Source: Clusia tigrina
Taxonomy: Eukaryota; Arthropoda; Insecta; Diptera; Clusiidae
Length of the DNA: 64,000 nt
Direction of reading: 5' to 3'
Assembly: GCA_920105625.2 (NCBI GenBank)
Contig: CAKKTE020000093.1
Coordinates: 868,001-932,000, forward strand
The translations under genes and the position numbers were made by a program. Shown one piece after another: positions 34,543-43,920 of the stretch; the first letter of the stretch is position 1; each line of letters opens with the position of its first letter. The notes beneath the pieces were generated by a model. That model searched no databases. It was not told the origin of the DNA and saw only the letters and a list, made by a program, of their open reading frames with translations.

Positions 34543-35461
34543 TGTGAAGACCTAAATTTTGTAACAATTTAAGGTCACACAAAGTTCCGCCCTCACCATA
34601 TACCAACACCATGCGAGCACATGTAGCCAAACCACGCCACACGTGGTTATGCTCGAACATGACACAACGCCGAAATACGGGAATTCCGTATGCGCGAACA
34701 CGACACAGTGCCGAAATACGGGACTTGTCGATGCTCGCATGAAAAATGTATAAAAGGCCGGTGCACAAAGGAACCGGTCTCTTGCGATTTCAACAGCGGC
34801 GGCGACAACAGCGGACGAACACGAGCTCTTGTGATTTGAACAGCGGCGGCGACAACAGCGGACGAGCAGGCGCTCTCTTGTGATAACCAACAGCGGCGGC
34901 GACAACAGCGGACGAGCAGGCGAGTAAGTGGGTATAGCATTCGCGGACAGTGGCGACCACGGCAGACAATTCCTGAATTTTGAGACTTCTTACGTGATTG
35001 GTGGTGTGAGGTTTTAACCGACATCACTACCACGTAAGAGAGTGCTCCACCCTAGACGAAGTAAACGCGAGGTTTTAACCGCGGTTTCACTTCAAAGCAG
35101 CTATTGCTTCAAGTTAGACTTTTGAGACTTCTTACGTGATTGGTGGTGTGAGGTTTTAACCGACACCACTACCACGTAAGAGAGTGCTCCCCCCCTAGAC
35201 GAAGTAAACGCGAGGTTTTAACCGGCGTTGAATTTCAAAGCAGCTATTGCTTCTACGTCTGCCACTACCCCACTTCACTGCCATTAGACGAAGCGGAGAG
35301 AATACAGGATTAGTTCTAATTAGTCTAAGATGAAGTTGTAATTTACTGAAAAATAAAATAAAGTAAACAAACTCCATCAAACGTTGTGTTAAGGTCAAGA
35401 AAATAAATATTGTACAGGACTCTGGGAAGACTGAGCGTACCCCAGCTAGAGATTCCTTACA
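34543..35461 (+). repeat. B LTR 4, with 143-bp internal duplication
   Basis: This LTR is 919 bp long. A block with GAGACTTCTTACGTGATTGG and the GAGGTTTTAACC motif (about 35040-35190) is duplicated in tandem with some divergence. The other four LTRs have it once, including LTR 5, so the duplication probably arose after insertion. Confidence 0.9.
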
Positions 35462-35479
35462 TGGCGCCCGAGCAGGGAC
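35462..35479 (+). promoter_or_regulatory. B primer-binding site (copy 4, one mismatch)
   Basis: It reads TGGCGCCCGAGCAGGGAC, one A-to-G change from the other three copies. It belongs to the only B copy with both LTRs. Confidence 0.82.
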
Positions 35480-35498
35480 CTTGACACAACGAATCGAT

Positions 35499-37086
35499 AT
35501 GAAGCCGAAGTCAGGGTGGATCTATACTCTACGCAAAGACCAGCTAGAACAATACGCGGCAGAATTTAAACTTGACGATACTGGAAGTTTGGACGAACTG
35601 CGAAAAAGGTTCGCAGCTTACATAGTTGATGGCACCACTAACCCGGAATTCCGCAAACGACTGGAGGAATTGGAAATAAAGCACACGCAAGGGGCAGCAA
35701 GCTCCACATTACCAAAAACGTCGAAGTCAACGTTAACACAACCATCTCACGTCCACGTAGAGGAAATGGAACGACACCAGGAACAACCATCTGTCGGCGC
35801 AGATAACATGAACGCCTTTGTGTCAACTCAATGTGTTATCGTCATTGAACAAGTTCGTAAGTGGCCAGTAAAATACGACGGCGATAAGGATCCGTTGGGA
35901 TTTATAGAGCGCGTAAAGGAACTGGCAGACATGTATGGTCTCAACCGGGACTTACTCCCTCGCACAATGCCACAGCTTCTCACAGACAAGGCATTAACCT
36001 GGCACCGAAACAACAAAAGGCAGTGGGTCACGTTTGAAACATTCGAACGAGACTTTCTGAAATTTTTCCTCCCCAGCCGATATTTTGAAGATCTAGACGA
36101 TGAGATCAGAAAACGGGTGCAAAAGCCAAGAGAGGCCTTTAAGGATTATACCATCGCCCTGCAAAATCTGATGGGACGTGCGCAGTATGACGAAGACCGA
36201 CAGAACGAACGTATCTTCCGCCCGACTACCGCCTATACATACGGCGTGACGATTTCTCCTCGCTGGACGAACTGATCACTCGTGCGCAAGAATACGAAAG
36301 TATCAGAGCGGATCAGGAAACACTGCGTGAAGCACCACAACGCAGCCGACAACAACCACCACATGAGCAGCTACCACGATACCAACCGGAACCTCGACGC
36401 GATCGAGCACAAACAATGGGCATCAAAATAAGTCCCAAAACAGCATGTCGACGCTGCGGTCAAGAAGGACACATTCAACGCAATTGTCGGAACCCACAGG
36501 TACTGTTCTGCTGGGAGTGCGGGCAGACGAATATCCGAACAATTGAGTGCTGTCAACAGCAAGCGGGAAACGAGCAAGGACCCCCTCAGAACCGGGGACG
36601 AGTGGGGCCGTCAAATCACAACCCGTTTCGCCAACAGTAAAGTTGTTACGTTGCGAGCGTAACCATATCTTCGCCACAGTTACGGTGGACGGAGAACAAA
36701 TAAATGCGACGATAGACACCGGGGCTACAAAGAGCTTCATCAATGGAAATTTTGCCAAACAACATCGAAGTCCGAACAACGTAGTCGCAGTAAACGTGAG
36801 GGCACAACTAGCAAACGGCGGTGAATGCACAAGCAAGGAAGCCCTTATGCTGGACGTGCGAATAGGTGATAAATGTTGCCGAATGCCGTTTCTCATCTTC
36901 TCACGTGCATCTGGACAAGTTATTTTAGGGTTAGATTTCTTGTACACCATGGGAGCTACACTTTCTCTCGGAGGGAGCTCCGTTGAATTGAGAGCCGACA
37001 GGAGAAACTCACGACACAACCCCAAACAGTTGAAAGTGCGTAACAGGAATCCTAGGAAGCAACAGCAGAGGTCACCACAAAAATAA
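35499..37086 (+). pseudogene. gag: B gag and protease, copy in the complete B
   Basis: ATG 35499 opens 259 codons up to the shared frameshift near 36228. The knuckle frame ends at 36640, and the protease frame is 36547-37086 with a Pro-to-Ser change (IFSRASGQ) near 36900. The gag/protease overlap is as in U2. Confidence 0.8.
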
Positions 37087-37116
37087 CAAGGACAGCAAAG
37101 TCTAATACAACAACAA

Positions 37117-38472
37117 TTGACAATAGCAATCGACGATCAACAGATAACCCCGCCTGCAGTGAGACGAGGGCATTCGAAGCGGAGCGCAAACAACAGCAAT
37201 CTCAGCAACAACAACAATAACATTAACAAAATTGCCGCTAGCCTCCCAGCTAAAGCCGGCGCTGCCGAAGAAGCCAAAGCGGCCGCAACTACATCATCGG
37301 CTTCAGCCACAACTACAACACCCCGCAACTACGGACGGAAGAAGAAGTACCAACAAGTAACGCAAGTCCTGCAACGAATTGCTGACACTCTTGAGGATCA
37401 GGAGCCACATGCGATGCCCGCCAAAGTGGTTAATATTGAATTAGCAGAAGGTTCATGTACGAGTGCACTCACAGCGACATCGCCTTTACTAAACGCCCAT
37501 TATGATGAAACTCCAACGCTGGACTTGCACGATCCCAGCTCCAATTTCAACGCTCACGTTCGTCTACCAAGCACTGCGCCTTCATCGCCACCGGGGCGTG
37601 ATTATAAGATCAAAGACAAGTTCAAACGGACCCTTACGCTGGACAACCAGGTCAACTGCAACGCGGTGGTCCCGTCACCGAGCGCACAAGTATCCGCTGA
37701 AGGCACTGGTACTGCTGGCATAGTCGCAGCCGAGGAGGAACAGCAACACGGTTCGGTAAAACTGGTCTTATCCAAAAAGAAGGGTAGGATTTTCAAAAGT
37801 GAGGCACTTGTTCAGTCCGACCAACCCGAGCGGTCTGCAGTCAACAAGCGACAGCATCTGTACAAACATCGGTGGGGTGCTGAAGCCAACGGCGATGCTT
37901 CCTGCGACGCAATGCCTCCGAAATTCAATGACAAGCAAGCCATACGAATAGCGTCCGACGGCCTTTTTGAAGACTTCAATGAAGAGTCGAGCAAAAGTAC
38001 ACTTTCACGTAACAATAGACCAGTGGTCCCCAATCTATTTGATATGGACACGGACACAGCTACACCGGCCGACACTATTACCAGCTTTAAAGTTGACAGG
38101 AAGGGCAAACTGAATGTCGTAGCCGATGCGCAATCTAGACAACCGCTAGAAGCTCTCTACTCACGTACTGAACTGCAAGATGAAGAGAAGGAAGAATACA
38201 ACGACGGAGGCACGTGGAAGAGAGGCGCTACATCATTGACCGCGCTATTAAATAAACTGCCCATTACAACTGGCCTCACTTTCTGCGACCTGAACGAGGT
38301 ACATGGAGAGAAGGGGCAACACTTACCACAAATGGTCAAAGACGCAATAACACCGAGGATGCAGATAGATCATAGGACTGGGAAACTGAAACGAATGCGA
38401 TTCGAAATGCCACCATACCGAATCGTCATTAACCCCACGTCAATAACCGTAAGATTGCGCACCATGAAGTAA
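37117..38472 (+). CDS. B pol remnant: linker fused to RNase H tail
   Basis: This frame is open for 451 codons (first codon TTG; first ATG 37414). Residues 1-298 are the Asn/Ala-rich linker. From about residue 299 the unique 3' part begins, with a GKLNVVADAQSRQPLEAL block that is the usual end of a Ty3/Gypsy RNase H (NVVADALSR). About 110 polar residues follow, ending at TAA 38470-38472. The RT and most of RNase H are deleted without breaking the frame, and no integrase motif (HHCC or DDE) is present. Function as an enzyme is excluded. Whether the fused protein has a role is unknown. Confidence 0.7.
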   Translation: MTIAIDDQQITPPAVRRGHSKRSANNSNLSNNNNNINKIAASLPAKAGAAEEAKAAATTSSASATTTTPRNYGRKKKYQQVTQVLQRIADTLEDQEPHAMPAKVVNIELAEGSCTSALTATSPLLNAHYDETPTLDLHDPSSNFNAHVRLPSTAPSSPPGRDYKIKDKFKRTLTLDNQVNCNAVVPSPSAQVSAEGTGTAGIVAAEEEQQHGSVKLVLSKKKGRIFKSEALVQSDQPERSAVNKRQHLYKHRWGAEANGDASCDAMPPKFNDKQAIRIASDGLFEDFNEESSKSTLSRNNRPVVPNLFDMDTDTATPADTITSFKVDRKGKLNVVADAQSRQPLEALYSRTELQDEEKEEYNDGGTWKRGATSLTALLNKLPITTGLTFCDLNEVHGEKGQHLPQMVKDAITPRMQIDHRTGKLKRMRFEMPPYRIVINPTSITVRLRTMK

Positions 38473-38480
38473 GGGGGTCG
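38468..38480 (+). promoter_or_regulatory. B polypurine tract
   Basis: AGTAAGGGGGTCG immediately precedes the TGTGAAG start of LTR 5. The G-rich purine run is at the place where plus-strand priming should occur. Confidence 0.65.
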
Positions 38481-39252
38481 TGTGAAGACCTAAATTTTGT
38501 AACAATTTAAGGTCACACAAAGTTCCGCCCTCACCATATACCAACACCATGCGAGCACATGTAGCCAAACCACGCCACACGTGGTTATGCTCGAACATGA
38601 CACAACGCCGAAATACGGGAATTCCGTATGCGCGAACACGACACAGTGCCGAAATACGGGACTTGTCGATGCTCGCATGAAAAATGTATAAAAGGCCGGT
38701 GCACAAAGGAACCGGTCTCTTGCGATTTCAACAGCGGCGGCGACAACAGCGGACGAACACGAGCTCTTGTGATTTGAACAGCGGCGGCGACAACAGCGGA
38801 CGAGCAGGCGCTCTCTTGTGATAACCAACAGCGGCGGCGACAACAGCGGACGAGCAGGCGAGTAAGTGGGTATAGCATTCGCGGACAGTGGCGACCACGG
38901 CAGACAATTCCTGAATTTTGAGACTTCTTACGTGATTGGTGGTGTGAGGTTTTAACCGACATCACTACCACGTAAGAGAGTGCTCCCCCCCTAGACGAAG
39001 TAAACGCGAGGTTTTAACCGGCGTTGAATTTCAAAGCAGCTATTGCTTCTACGTCTGCCACTACCTCACTGCCATTAGACGAAGCGGAGAGAATACAGGA
39101 TTAGTTCTAATTAGTCTAAGATGAAGTTGTAATTTACTGAAAAATAAAATAAAGTAAACAAACTCCATCAAACGTTGTGTTAAGGTCAAGAAAATAAATA
39201 TTGTACAGGACTCTGGGAAGACTGAGCGTATCCCAGCTAGAGATTCCTTACA
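38481..39252 (+). repeat. B LTR 5 (3' LTR)
   Basis: This 772-bp LTR is the only B LTR followed by non-B sequence after TTACA, namely ACAT and the rest of A integrase. It differs from the others by a 5-bp loss near 39065. Confidence 0.92.
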
Positions 39253-39256
39253 ACAT
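39253..39256. repeat. Target-site duplication ACAT, right of B
   Basis: This is the second copy of the duplication described at 14119. It shows that the entire 25-kb stretch between lies where a single B copy once inserted. Confidence 0.9.
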
Positions 39257-40020
39257 TTCAAACGAATACCGCTACATACTGACCTTGCAGTGCGAGCTGA
39301 CAAAGTTCGTAATCGCACATCCAATGATAACAAAAGACGCACTCACAACAGCCAAAACATTAGTTGAACAATTTATACTCAAATACGGACACTTCAAATT
39401 CTTAAATCTGACAACGGGACAGAATTTACAAACGAGCTAATGGCAAACATATGTGCACTGCTCAAAATACAACAGAAATTTTCGACACCGTACCACCACC
39501 AAACGATAGGCTCACTAGAACGCAACCACAGAGTTTTGAATGAATGCCTACTGACATCGGCAAACGACGACGAATGGGATAAGTGGATTCCCTACTTCAC
39601 TTTTACTTACAACACAATGCCACATGTTGACACGGGCTACACGCCATATGAATTAATATATGGGAAACTCCCAGGTTTACCCAATGAAGTAATAGAAAGT
39701 AACACAAAAATTTACAACTTTGAAAATTACGCCAACGAGCTAAAAGCGAGATTACGCTATGCCCACGAAAAGGCAAAACAAATGCTAATGAAAGCAAAAC
39801 AAAAACGTACACTAACCGACTCAAAAACTAATACAAATACACTTAATGTAGAAATAGGAGATTTAGCTCTATTAAAAGTAGAAAATAGAAAAAAGAATGT
39901 GAATCCATATAAAGGACCATATAAAATACTAGATAAGTAGGAGTAAATTCATGAATAGAATATAATGGTACACCTAAGAAAGTACATAATAATCAATTAA
40001 AACCATACAATGTAATTTAA
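39257..40020 (+). pseudogene. pol: A pol, integrase core and C-terminus
   Basis: This is the continuation of A integrase after B. It reads from SNEYRYILTLQCELTKF and after a 1-bp shift near 39403 continues as LKSDNGTEFTNEL (second catalytic Asp) and TIGSLERNHRVLNE (catalytic Glu). It is then open to TAG 39938. A C-terminal basic block with PYKGPYKI follows, and after another shift a short tail ends at TAA 40018-40020. The first catalytic Asp (SIDTVGP) lies left of B. The same arrangement is seen in family C. Confidence 0.83.
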
Positions 40021-40292
40021 ATTTATAATTAAAACTATCACAATATATAAGCAAAACAATGTAATTAGTAATCATAAATATATGTAATTATATCAAAACT
40101 ACATAATTTATAATTTTAACTATACAATTAAAAACGCTACTATGTAACTTTAATAATAAGAAACAATTTATAAACAAACAATACCAATTAATAAGTAAAT
40201 CATCTAACATAAGACGATTGTAATACAACACAAACCATATTTCCAGAAAAATTATTCGCTAACACCCCTAATTTTTCTCTTAAGGGTGAGGG
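40021..40292 (+). other. A 3' untranslated region with polypurine tract
   Basis: An AT-rich stretch without an ORF ends in AAGGGTGAGGG (40282-40292) directly before the 3' LTR. Family C has the same PPT before its LTRs (44821-44831 and 62739-62749). There is no env gene. Confidence 0.8.
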
Positions 40293-40967
40293 TGTAATGT
40301 ACCATACAAGTGTACACTGACGACCACACATCGTCATAAGCACAGCAGCAAGTCGCATATGCAAACAAACTGACAATAGCGCAGCGTACGCAATTGCACT
40401 CAATATCCAAATACGCTAGACCAGCATTTTGGGGGTGCAATAACACACGCTGCCTATATTGCAGCGCATGCATGTTAGACAGTGCAGTGACTTTAGCCCT
40501 GTACTTGCACTCAAAGTAATTAATATAAACAAAGACGATGATTCGTCAATGAATAATATCGGTAATCCGATACTTGAGACAAATTTCGGGAATATGATTT
40601 GTAACTAGTGTAAATAAGATAGATACATTTTATATTAGTTAGAATAAGAAAACAATAACAATTGAATGATATAAAAAGGCCAGCGAGCCACCAAATAAAC
40701 CAGAATTAATCTGAACTTCTAAAACTGCAAACCTGCATTAGATTTCTCATTTCTTCTCTCAGTGCTCTGAACTAGGCTTAGTTACAGAACAGCACGAACA
40801 ATAGCTTGGCCAACGGCACACTCTGCCGGTCATAATCTTTGCTGAGGGCGTCTTTCGCTTCGTGCTAGGCATTTATATTTTATAGTGCTCTTTTGCATCT
40901 ATGCATTACATAGAATCTGCAAAAATGAATTGAATGCCGATCCAGCGTGACCAACTTTTACCCTACA
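40293..40967 (+). repeat. A 3' LTR
   Basis: This 675-bp LTR has the same length as the 5' LTR with only a few differences (for example TGTAA against TGTAG at the start). It ends CCCTACA. Confidence 0.93.
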
Positions 40968-40971
40968 ATAG
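40968..40971. repeat. Target-site duplication ATAG, right of A
   Basis: This matches 8444-8447 and belongs to the L reading frame (GAT AGG AAA). Confidence 0.92.
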
Positions 40972-41302
40972 GAAACAAACGCGATTTATACTCGCGCTCT
41001 CACGAAAACACTGCAGAACTATCATAGGTATAATGACAGGCCATAATTTATTGGCGGCGCATGCACACAAGATAGGAATTACGGATAATGACGAATGTAG
41101 GAAATGTAAGGAGGTTGGAGTAAGGGAAACTCTAGAACATCTCCTTTGTATTTGTCCTGCATTATCAAAAACGCGCTTAAAATGCTTAGGAGTCCAACAA
41201 TTTGGCAGATTGGAAGACATCTCAGGAAGAGCGCTGACAGCACTGCTTAAATTCGCAAAAAGCGTTGACATTCTACGAGATGTCTACTGGAAATCTGCAT
41301 AA
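40972..41302 (+). pseudogene. L ORF2 C-terminal domain
   Basis: The last part of the L polyprotein is open to TAA 41300-41302. It has the C-terminal Cys/His block CRKCKEVGVRETLEHLLCIC, typical of R1/LOA/I-type ORF2 proteins, within a context (TGHNLLAAHAHKIG) usual for that group. It joins in frame to the RNase H piece ending at 8447. This piece itself has no stop, so its damage is limited compared with the rest of L. Confidence 0.85.
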
Positions 41303-41390
41303 AGGTCAGACCCCATCTGGTATCGCTAGGGACCAATCGGTCTATGTGTGGCTTTAAGCCAGCCAGGTTAACCTAACTTAACCTAATAAA
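41303..41390 (+). other. L 3' end with AACCTAAC-type tail
   Basis: A short 3' UTR ends in GTTAACCTAACTTAACCTAA. Such short tandem units are the common 3' terminus of insect R1/LOA-like elements. The sequence after it belongs to another element. Confidence 0.6.
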
Positions 41391-41672
41391 AAGTATCGAA
41401 TGGAATTAGAATGGGTAAATTTAGGTATTATCATGCACCGACTTCTTTTTGATTGGCTCTGCTGAAGTTTCTCAAAGAGATAATTAGATGTTCTCGTGAT
41501 AATCAGCTTGTGTAGAAAAATACAATTTCTAATCCGTAAGTAGTTCTCAATACTACAGCCAAGAACACATGGTTTCCAAGTTATATAGTCAAAGATACAT
41601 TATCCAAACACATATAGTGTGGCATAGTTAAATACAACTTGTATTTTATGTAGGGAGTTTGAATCCAACTTA

Positions 41673-41676
41673 CTAT
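41673..41676. repeat. Target-site duplication CTAT, left of G
   Basis: Partner at 42973-42976. Confidence 0.75.
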
Positions 41677-41698
41677 TGTTGCGAACATTCCTAGTCAT

Positions 41699-41765
41699 GA
41701 TGCAGTGTGGTTGCTGCGGCTAGGCCGCAGGAACGGTCGTGGTCCTCAACCCGCCACACTGCATC
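41699..41765. repeat. Inverted repeat (hairpin) in G
   Basis: GATGCAGTGTGG at 41699-41710 is perfectly complementary to CCACACTGCATC at 41754-41765. A smaller hairpin (TGCGGC/GCCGCA) lies at 41715-41729 within it. Function is unknown. Confidence 0.75.
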
Positions 41766-42017
41766 GGGTGGGGCAACACTAAAAAGAGAGAAAAGGCATC
41801 CAACTCACCATTTGCTTTTTTATTCAGCCGGGCATCCTCCTCCTCGATGTCAAGCGAGCCCGTCCCATCGCTTTCGCCTTAGCCTAACATTTAACATACA
41901 AATATTTATTTTTATAAACTACACCACATCTTACTCCTATACGGACGCCGTTTTTACAATTAAATACTCAGATTAATTTTAAAATATAATAATACGCTAT
42001 TAAATTGAAGTTAAATT

Positions 42018-42210
<193 letters not shown>

Positions 42211-42972
42211 TATAATTACTTATCTTTAAGCTCGACGGGACGGGAGGGGCTTTCCTGTATGTTTTTTTCTTTATCCAGCTTTCTCGTGGACGCACTAATC
42301 TGACCGTTTTGTTCAATATGATATTTTTCTTTTATTTGCACCCAATAACGAGTTGTTGTACAACTCACAAAATTCTGTCTCTTTAGTCTTAAATAAAAAG
42401 AAATTGAAATCGTCTCCTTGATATATTTTTTCTTGACTTTTTGATCAATTCCACATTTTATTGTAAAAACATAATTTCACTTATAGAAAATATTTCACTT
42501 TTGTTGCATTTCCAAGATAAACTGTTTTACGAGGCGCCCCATATATTTTTTTACATTTCAGGTTCAATTTAACTTTCCTTCTAATTACACAACTTTCCTT
42601 TTTTTTTAAATTGGATTCGTCCCAAACACAACCAATCCTTATTTTCTAAAATATATCCAAACTTTCAAGTTCAGCTACGACCAGACAACCGACCATTCAA
42701 AAATTCTTTCCTCATCCCCGTCCTTTTTTCCAATTCTGAGACTCCTTCGCTATTCCCCCATTAACCGTTTCAGCGGTCAAGCCGCTCAGTCAGTCAACTT
42801 TTAAATTTCGACTAGTCTGAGGCAGCGCCAACTCTACCTCAGAATTTTCACTATACTTTGTCCGGCCGCATTCACCAGAAAAGCGGACAAATGGAAACAA
42901 GAAAAAGAAGGGGAGAAGCAAAACAGAAACAAACATACAGACGGTGGCGACTAAAAATATACGATCGCAACA

Positions 42973-42976
42973 CTAT
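42973..42976. repeat. Target-site duplication CTAT, right of G
   Basis: Partner at 41673-41676. Confidence 0.75.
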
Positions 42977-43054
42977 ATAAAAACTCTGAATAGCAAATTA
43001 TCTGTACAACCAGCTGCTTAACCAACATTCTCCTAGTCTCGACAGTGTTGGCGA

Positions 43055-43073
43055 GATCCTACAGGCTGCGCCA
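43055..43073 (-). promoter_or_regulatory. F primer-binding site
   Basis: On the minus strand this reads TGGCGCAGCCTGTAGGATC, three bases after the LTR end. It differs by two bases from the D site (46581). The same three-base TTT spacer occurs in D. Confidence 0.75.
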
Positions 43074-43076
43074 AAA

Positions 43077-43435
43077 TGTTGGTGTCGGTGCTTGTTGGTT
43101 TCTCGGAGAGCGTCCTTCACTTCCAGTAACGGGCGCGCGAAATACGTCAGCAGCGCAATTAAATGCCGCCAAAGCGACGAAAGTGACGCCAGCAGCGCAA
43201 TCAAAAGCTGCTTACTCAACCGACACTCTTTTCCAATATAAAATATAAATGTAAGCAAAGGCGGAAACATATTAAGAAAAGAAACCCTCCACTTGTCGAA
43301 ATGCACCAACGTCTCATTACTCACATTTCAGTTAGTTCATTTTCTCTTTCCCACTATATTTGTGCAACTTAAGTGCATCGACACTTGACCAAATTATTCT
43401 TTACGGCATTCGGGAAAAATTTAAATGCACCAACA
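43077..43435 (-). repeat. F 5' LTR
   Basis: This 359-bp LTR is bounded by TGTTGGTG and CACCAACA, a perfect 8-bp inverted repeat. Its PBS-proximal 40 bp resemble the end of the D LTR. The partner LTR is not in the window. Confidence 0.65.
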
Positions 43436-43447
43436 CCAAATGCAGGT

Positions 43448-43920
43448 TGTAATGCACTTTTAAACACTTCATGTAAGTGCACCTTAATGCATTCAAAAGG
43501 ACTCCGTGTGATGCACCTTAATGCACCCAAGCACACAGACCGCCTTCACGAGTGATACCATGTGCGCAACAATTAAACGGCACACACTATCCCTCGACAC
43601 TCGATACTCGTGCCACGACCGTCGCTCAATGCTTTCTCACGCCTTCGAGTTCGACGATATGACGGACAGTCATAAGAGCTGGCAGAACGACAGACAGACG
43701 ATCTTGTTCCACATGTCTGCCGCACTGCAGACCATCTAATGCACTATATGGTCGCAAGTAAATAGAGCGCACCAATAGGGTACGTGCTCTACACTCGTGA
43801 AAGAGTATGCACTACAGGCATGCGCGTTGCACTTAGGGTAGGTAAATCATAGTTTAGATTCCATAAACTGTATAAGAGATTAGAATAAGTTTATTATAAC
43901 ACCCTAGGTTACTTATTAAA
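43448..43920 (+). repeat. C LTR 1 (truncated)
   Basis: It starts TGTAATGCAC and corresponds to the first half of LTR 2, minus about 77 bp near 43583. It breaks off at CTTATTAAA and is joined directly to integrase sequence. The 3' half with the 37-bp repeats is missing. Confidence 0.85.

Larger units (their letters stand above)
10812..38009 (+). repeat. Four-unit tandem array of chimeric A/B retrotransposon segments
   Basis: The array has four direct repeats: 10812-17450, 17451-24253, 24254-31056 and 31057-38009 (6639, 6803, 6803 and 6953 bp). Each unit runs A gag 3' part, A protease, RT, RNase H and start of integrase; then a B LTR, B PBS, gag, protease and linker. Each ends at the same B base (after CTTTCACG). 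The next unit begins at the same A base (ACCACAAG). Only one matching base (G) is shared at the breakpoint, so the first duplication was not homologous. Later expansion could use the 6.8-kb homology. The array lies between the two ACAT copies that flank B, so it formed after B inserted. Confidence 0.92.
31057..38009 (+). repeat. Tandem unit U3 (contains start of the complete B)
   Basis: The longest unit, 6953 bp, because its B LTR has a 143-bp internal duplication. Its A protease frame is the best preserved of the four. At its right end the B sequence continues past the breakpoint into the unique B 3' part. Confidence 0.88.
34543..39252 (+). mobile_element. LTR retrotransposon B, the only copy with both LTRs
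   Basis: This is a 4.7-kb element with LTRs 34543-35461 and 38481-39252 and a 3.0-kb internal part: PBS, gag, protease, linker, a short RNase H tail and a PPT. RT, most of RNase H and all of integrase are missing, yet the frame over the deletion is open (37117-38472). The Lys PBS and the single good CCHC suggest an Osvaldo/Ulysses-like Ty3/Gypsy group, which is inference. Variants shared by LTRs 4 and 5 (for example GAATTTCAAAGC and a C-run) support that these two are the original pair. It must have been mobilised in trans. Confidence 0.83.
8448..40967 (+). mobile_element. LTR retrotransposon A (Ty3/Gypsy, 412/mdg1-like), containing the B array
   Basis: This LTR retrotransposon has two 675-bp LTRs (8448-9122 and 40293-40967), TGTA/TACA ends and an ATAG duplication. 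Domain order is leader ORFs a and b, Gag, protease, RT, RNase H, integrase, with no env. RT-RNase H before integrase places it in Ty3/Gypsy. The small leader ORFs and Asn-rich Gag without zinc knuckles suggest the 412/mdg1 group, which is inference. Its integrase is interrupted at 14122/39257 by element B and by tandem repeats of an A/B segment, so the element spans 32.5 kb, whereas the A-only sequence is roughly 7.4 kb. Confidence 0.88.
957..41390 (+). mobile_element. R1/LOA-like non-LTR retrotransposon L, split by J and A
   Basis: This is a non-LTR retrotransposon in three pieces: 957-2222, 6725-8447 and 40972-41390. In order it carries an ORF1 tail, an APE-type endonuclease, reverse transcriptase, an RNase H domain and a Cys/His-rich C-terminal domain. 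The endonuclease start (LQINLHKSK) resembles the R1/LOA group, and an RNase H domain favours LOA or I-type elements. Its 3' end is an AACCTAAC-type tail. The first gap holds the jockey element J and the second holds the LTR element A. Joining across A with one ATAG copy keeps the frame (KVND followed by RKQTRF). L is the oldest large element in the left half and is non-functional. Confidence 0.8.

Noticed and set aside
39201..39440. ORF starting inside B LTR 5 and entering A integrase
   Set aside because: The LTR part is chance. Only the part from 39257 matches integrase, and its proper upstream is at 14122.
41699..41765. microRNA-like hairpin
   Set aside because: It has a 12-bp outer stem with a large GC-rich loop and lies inside a transposon. 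There is no evidence of a processed precursor.
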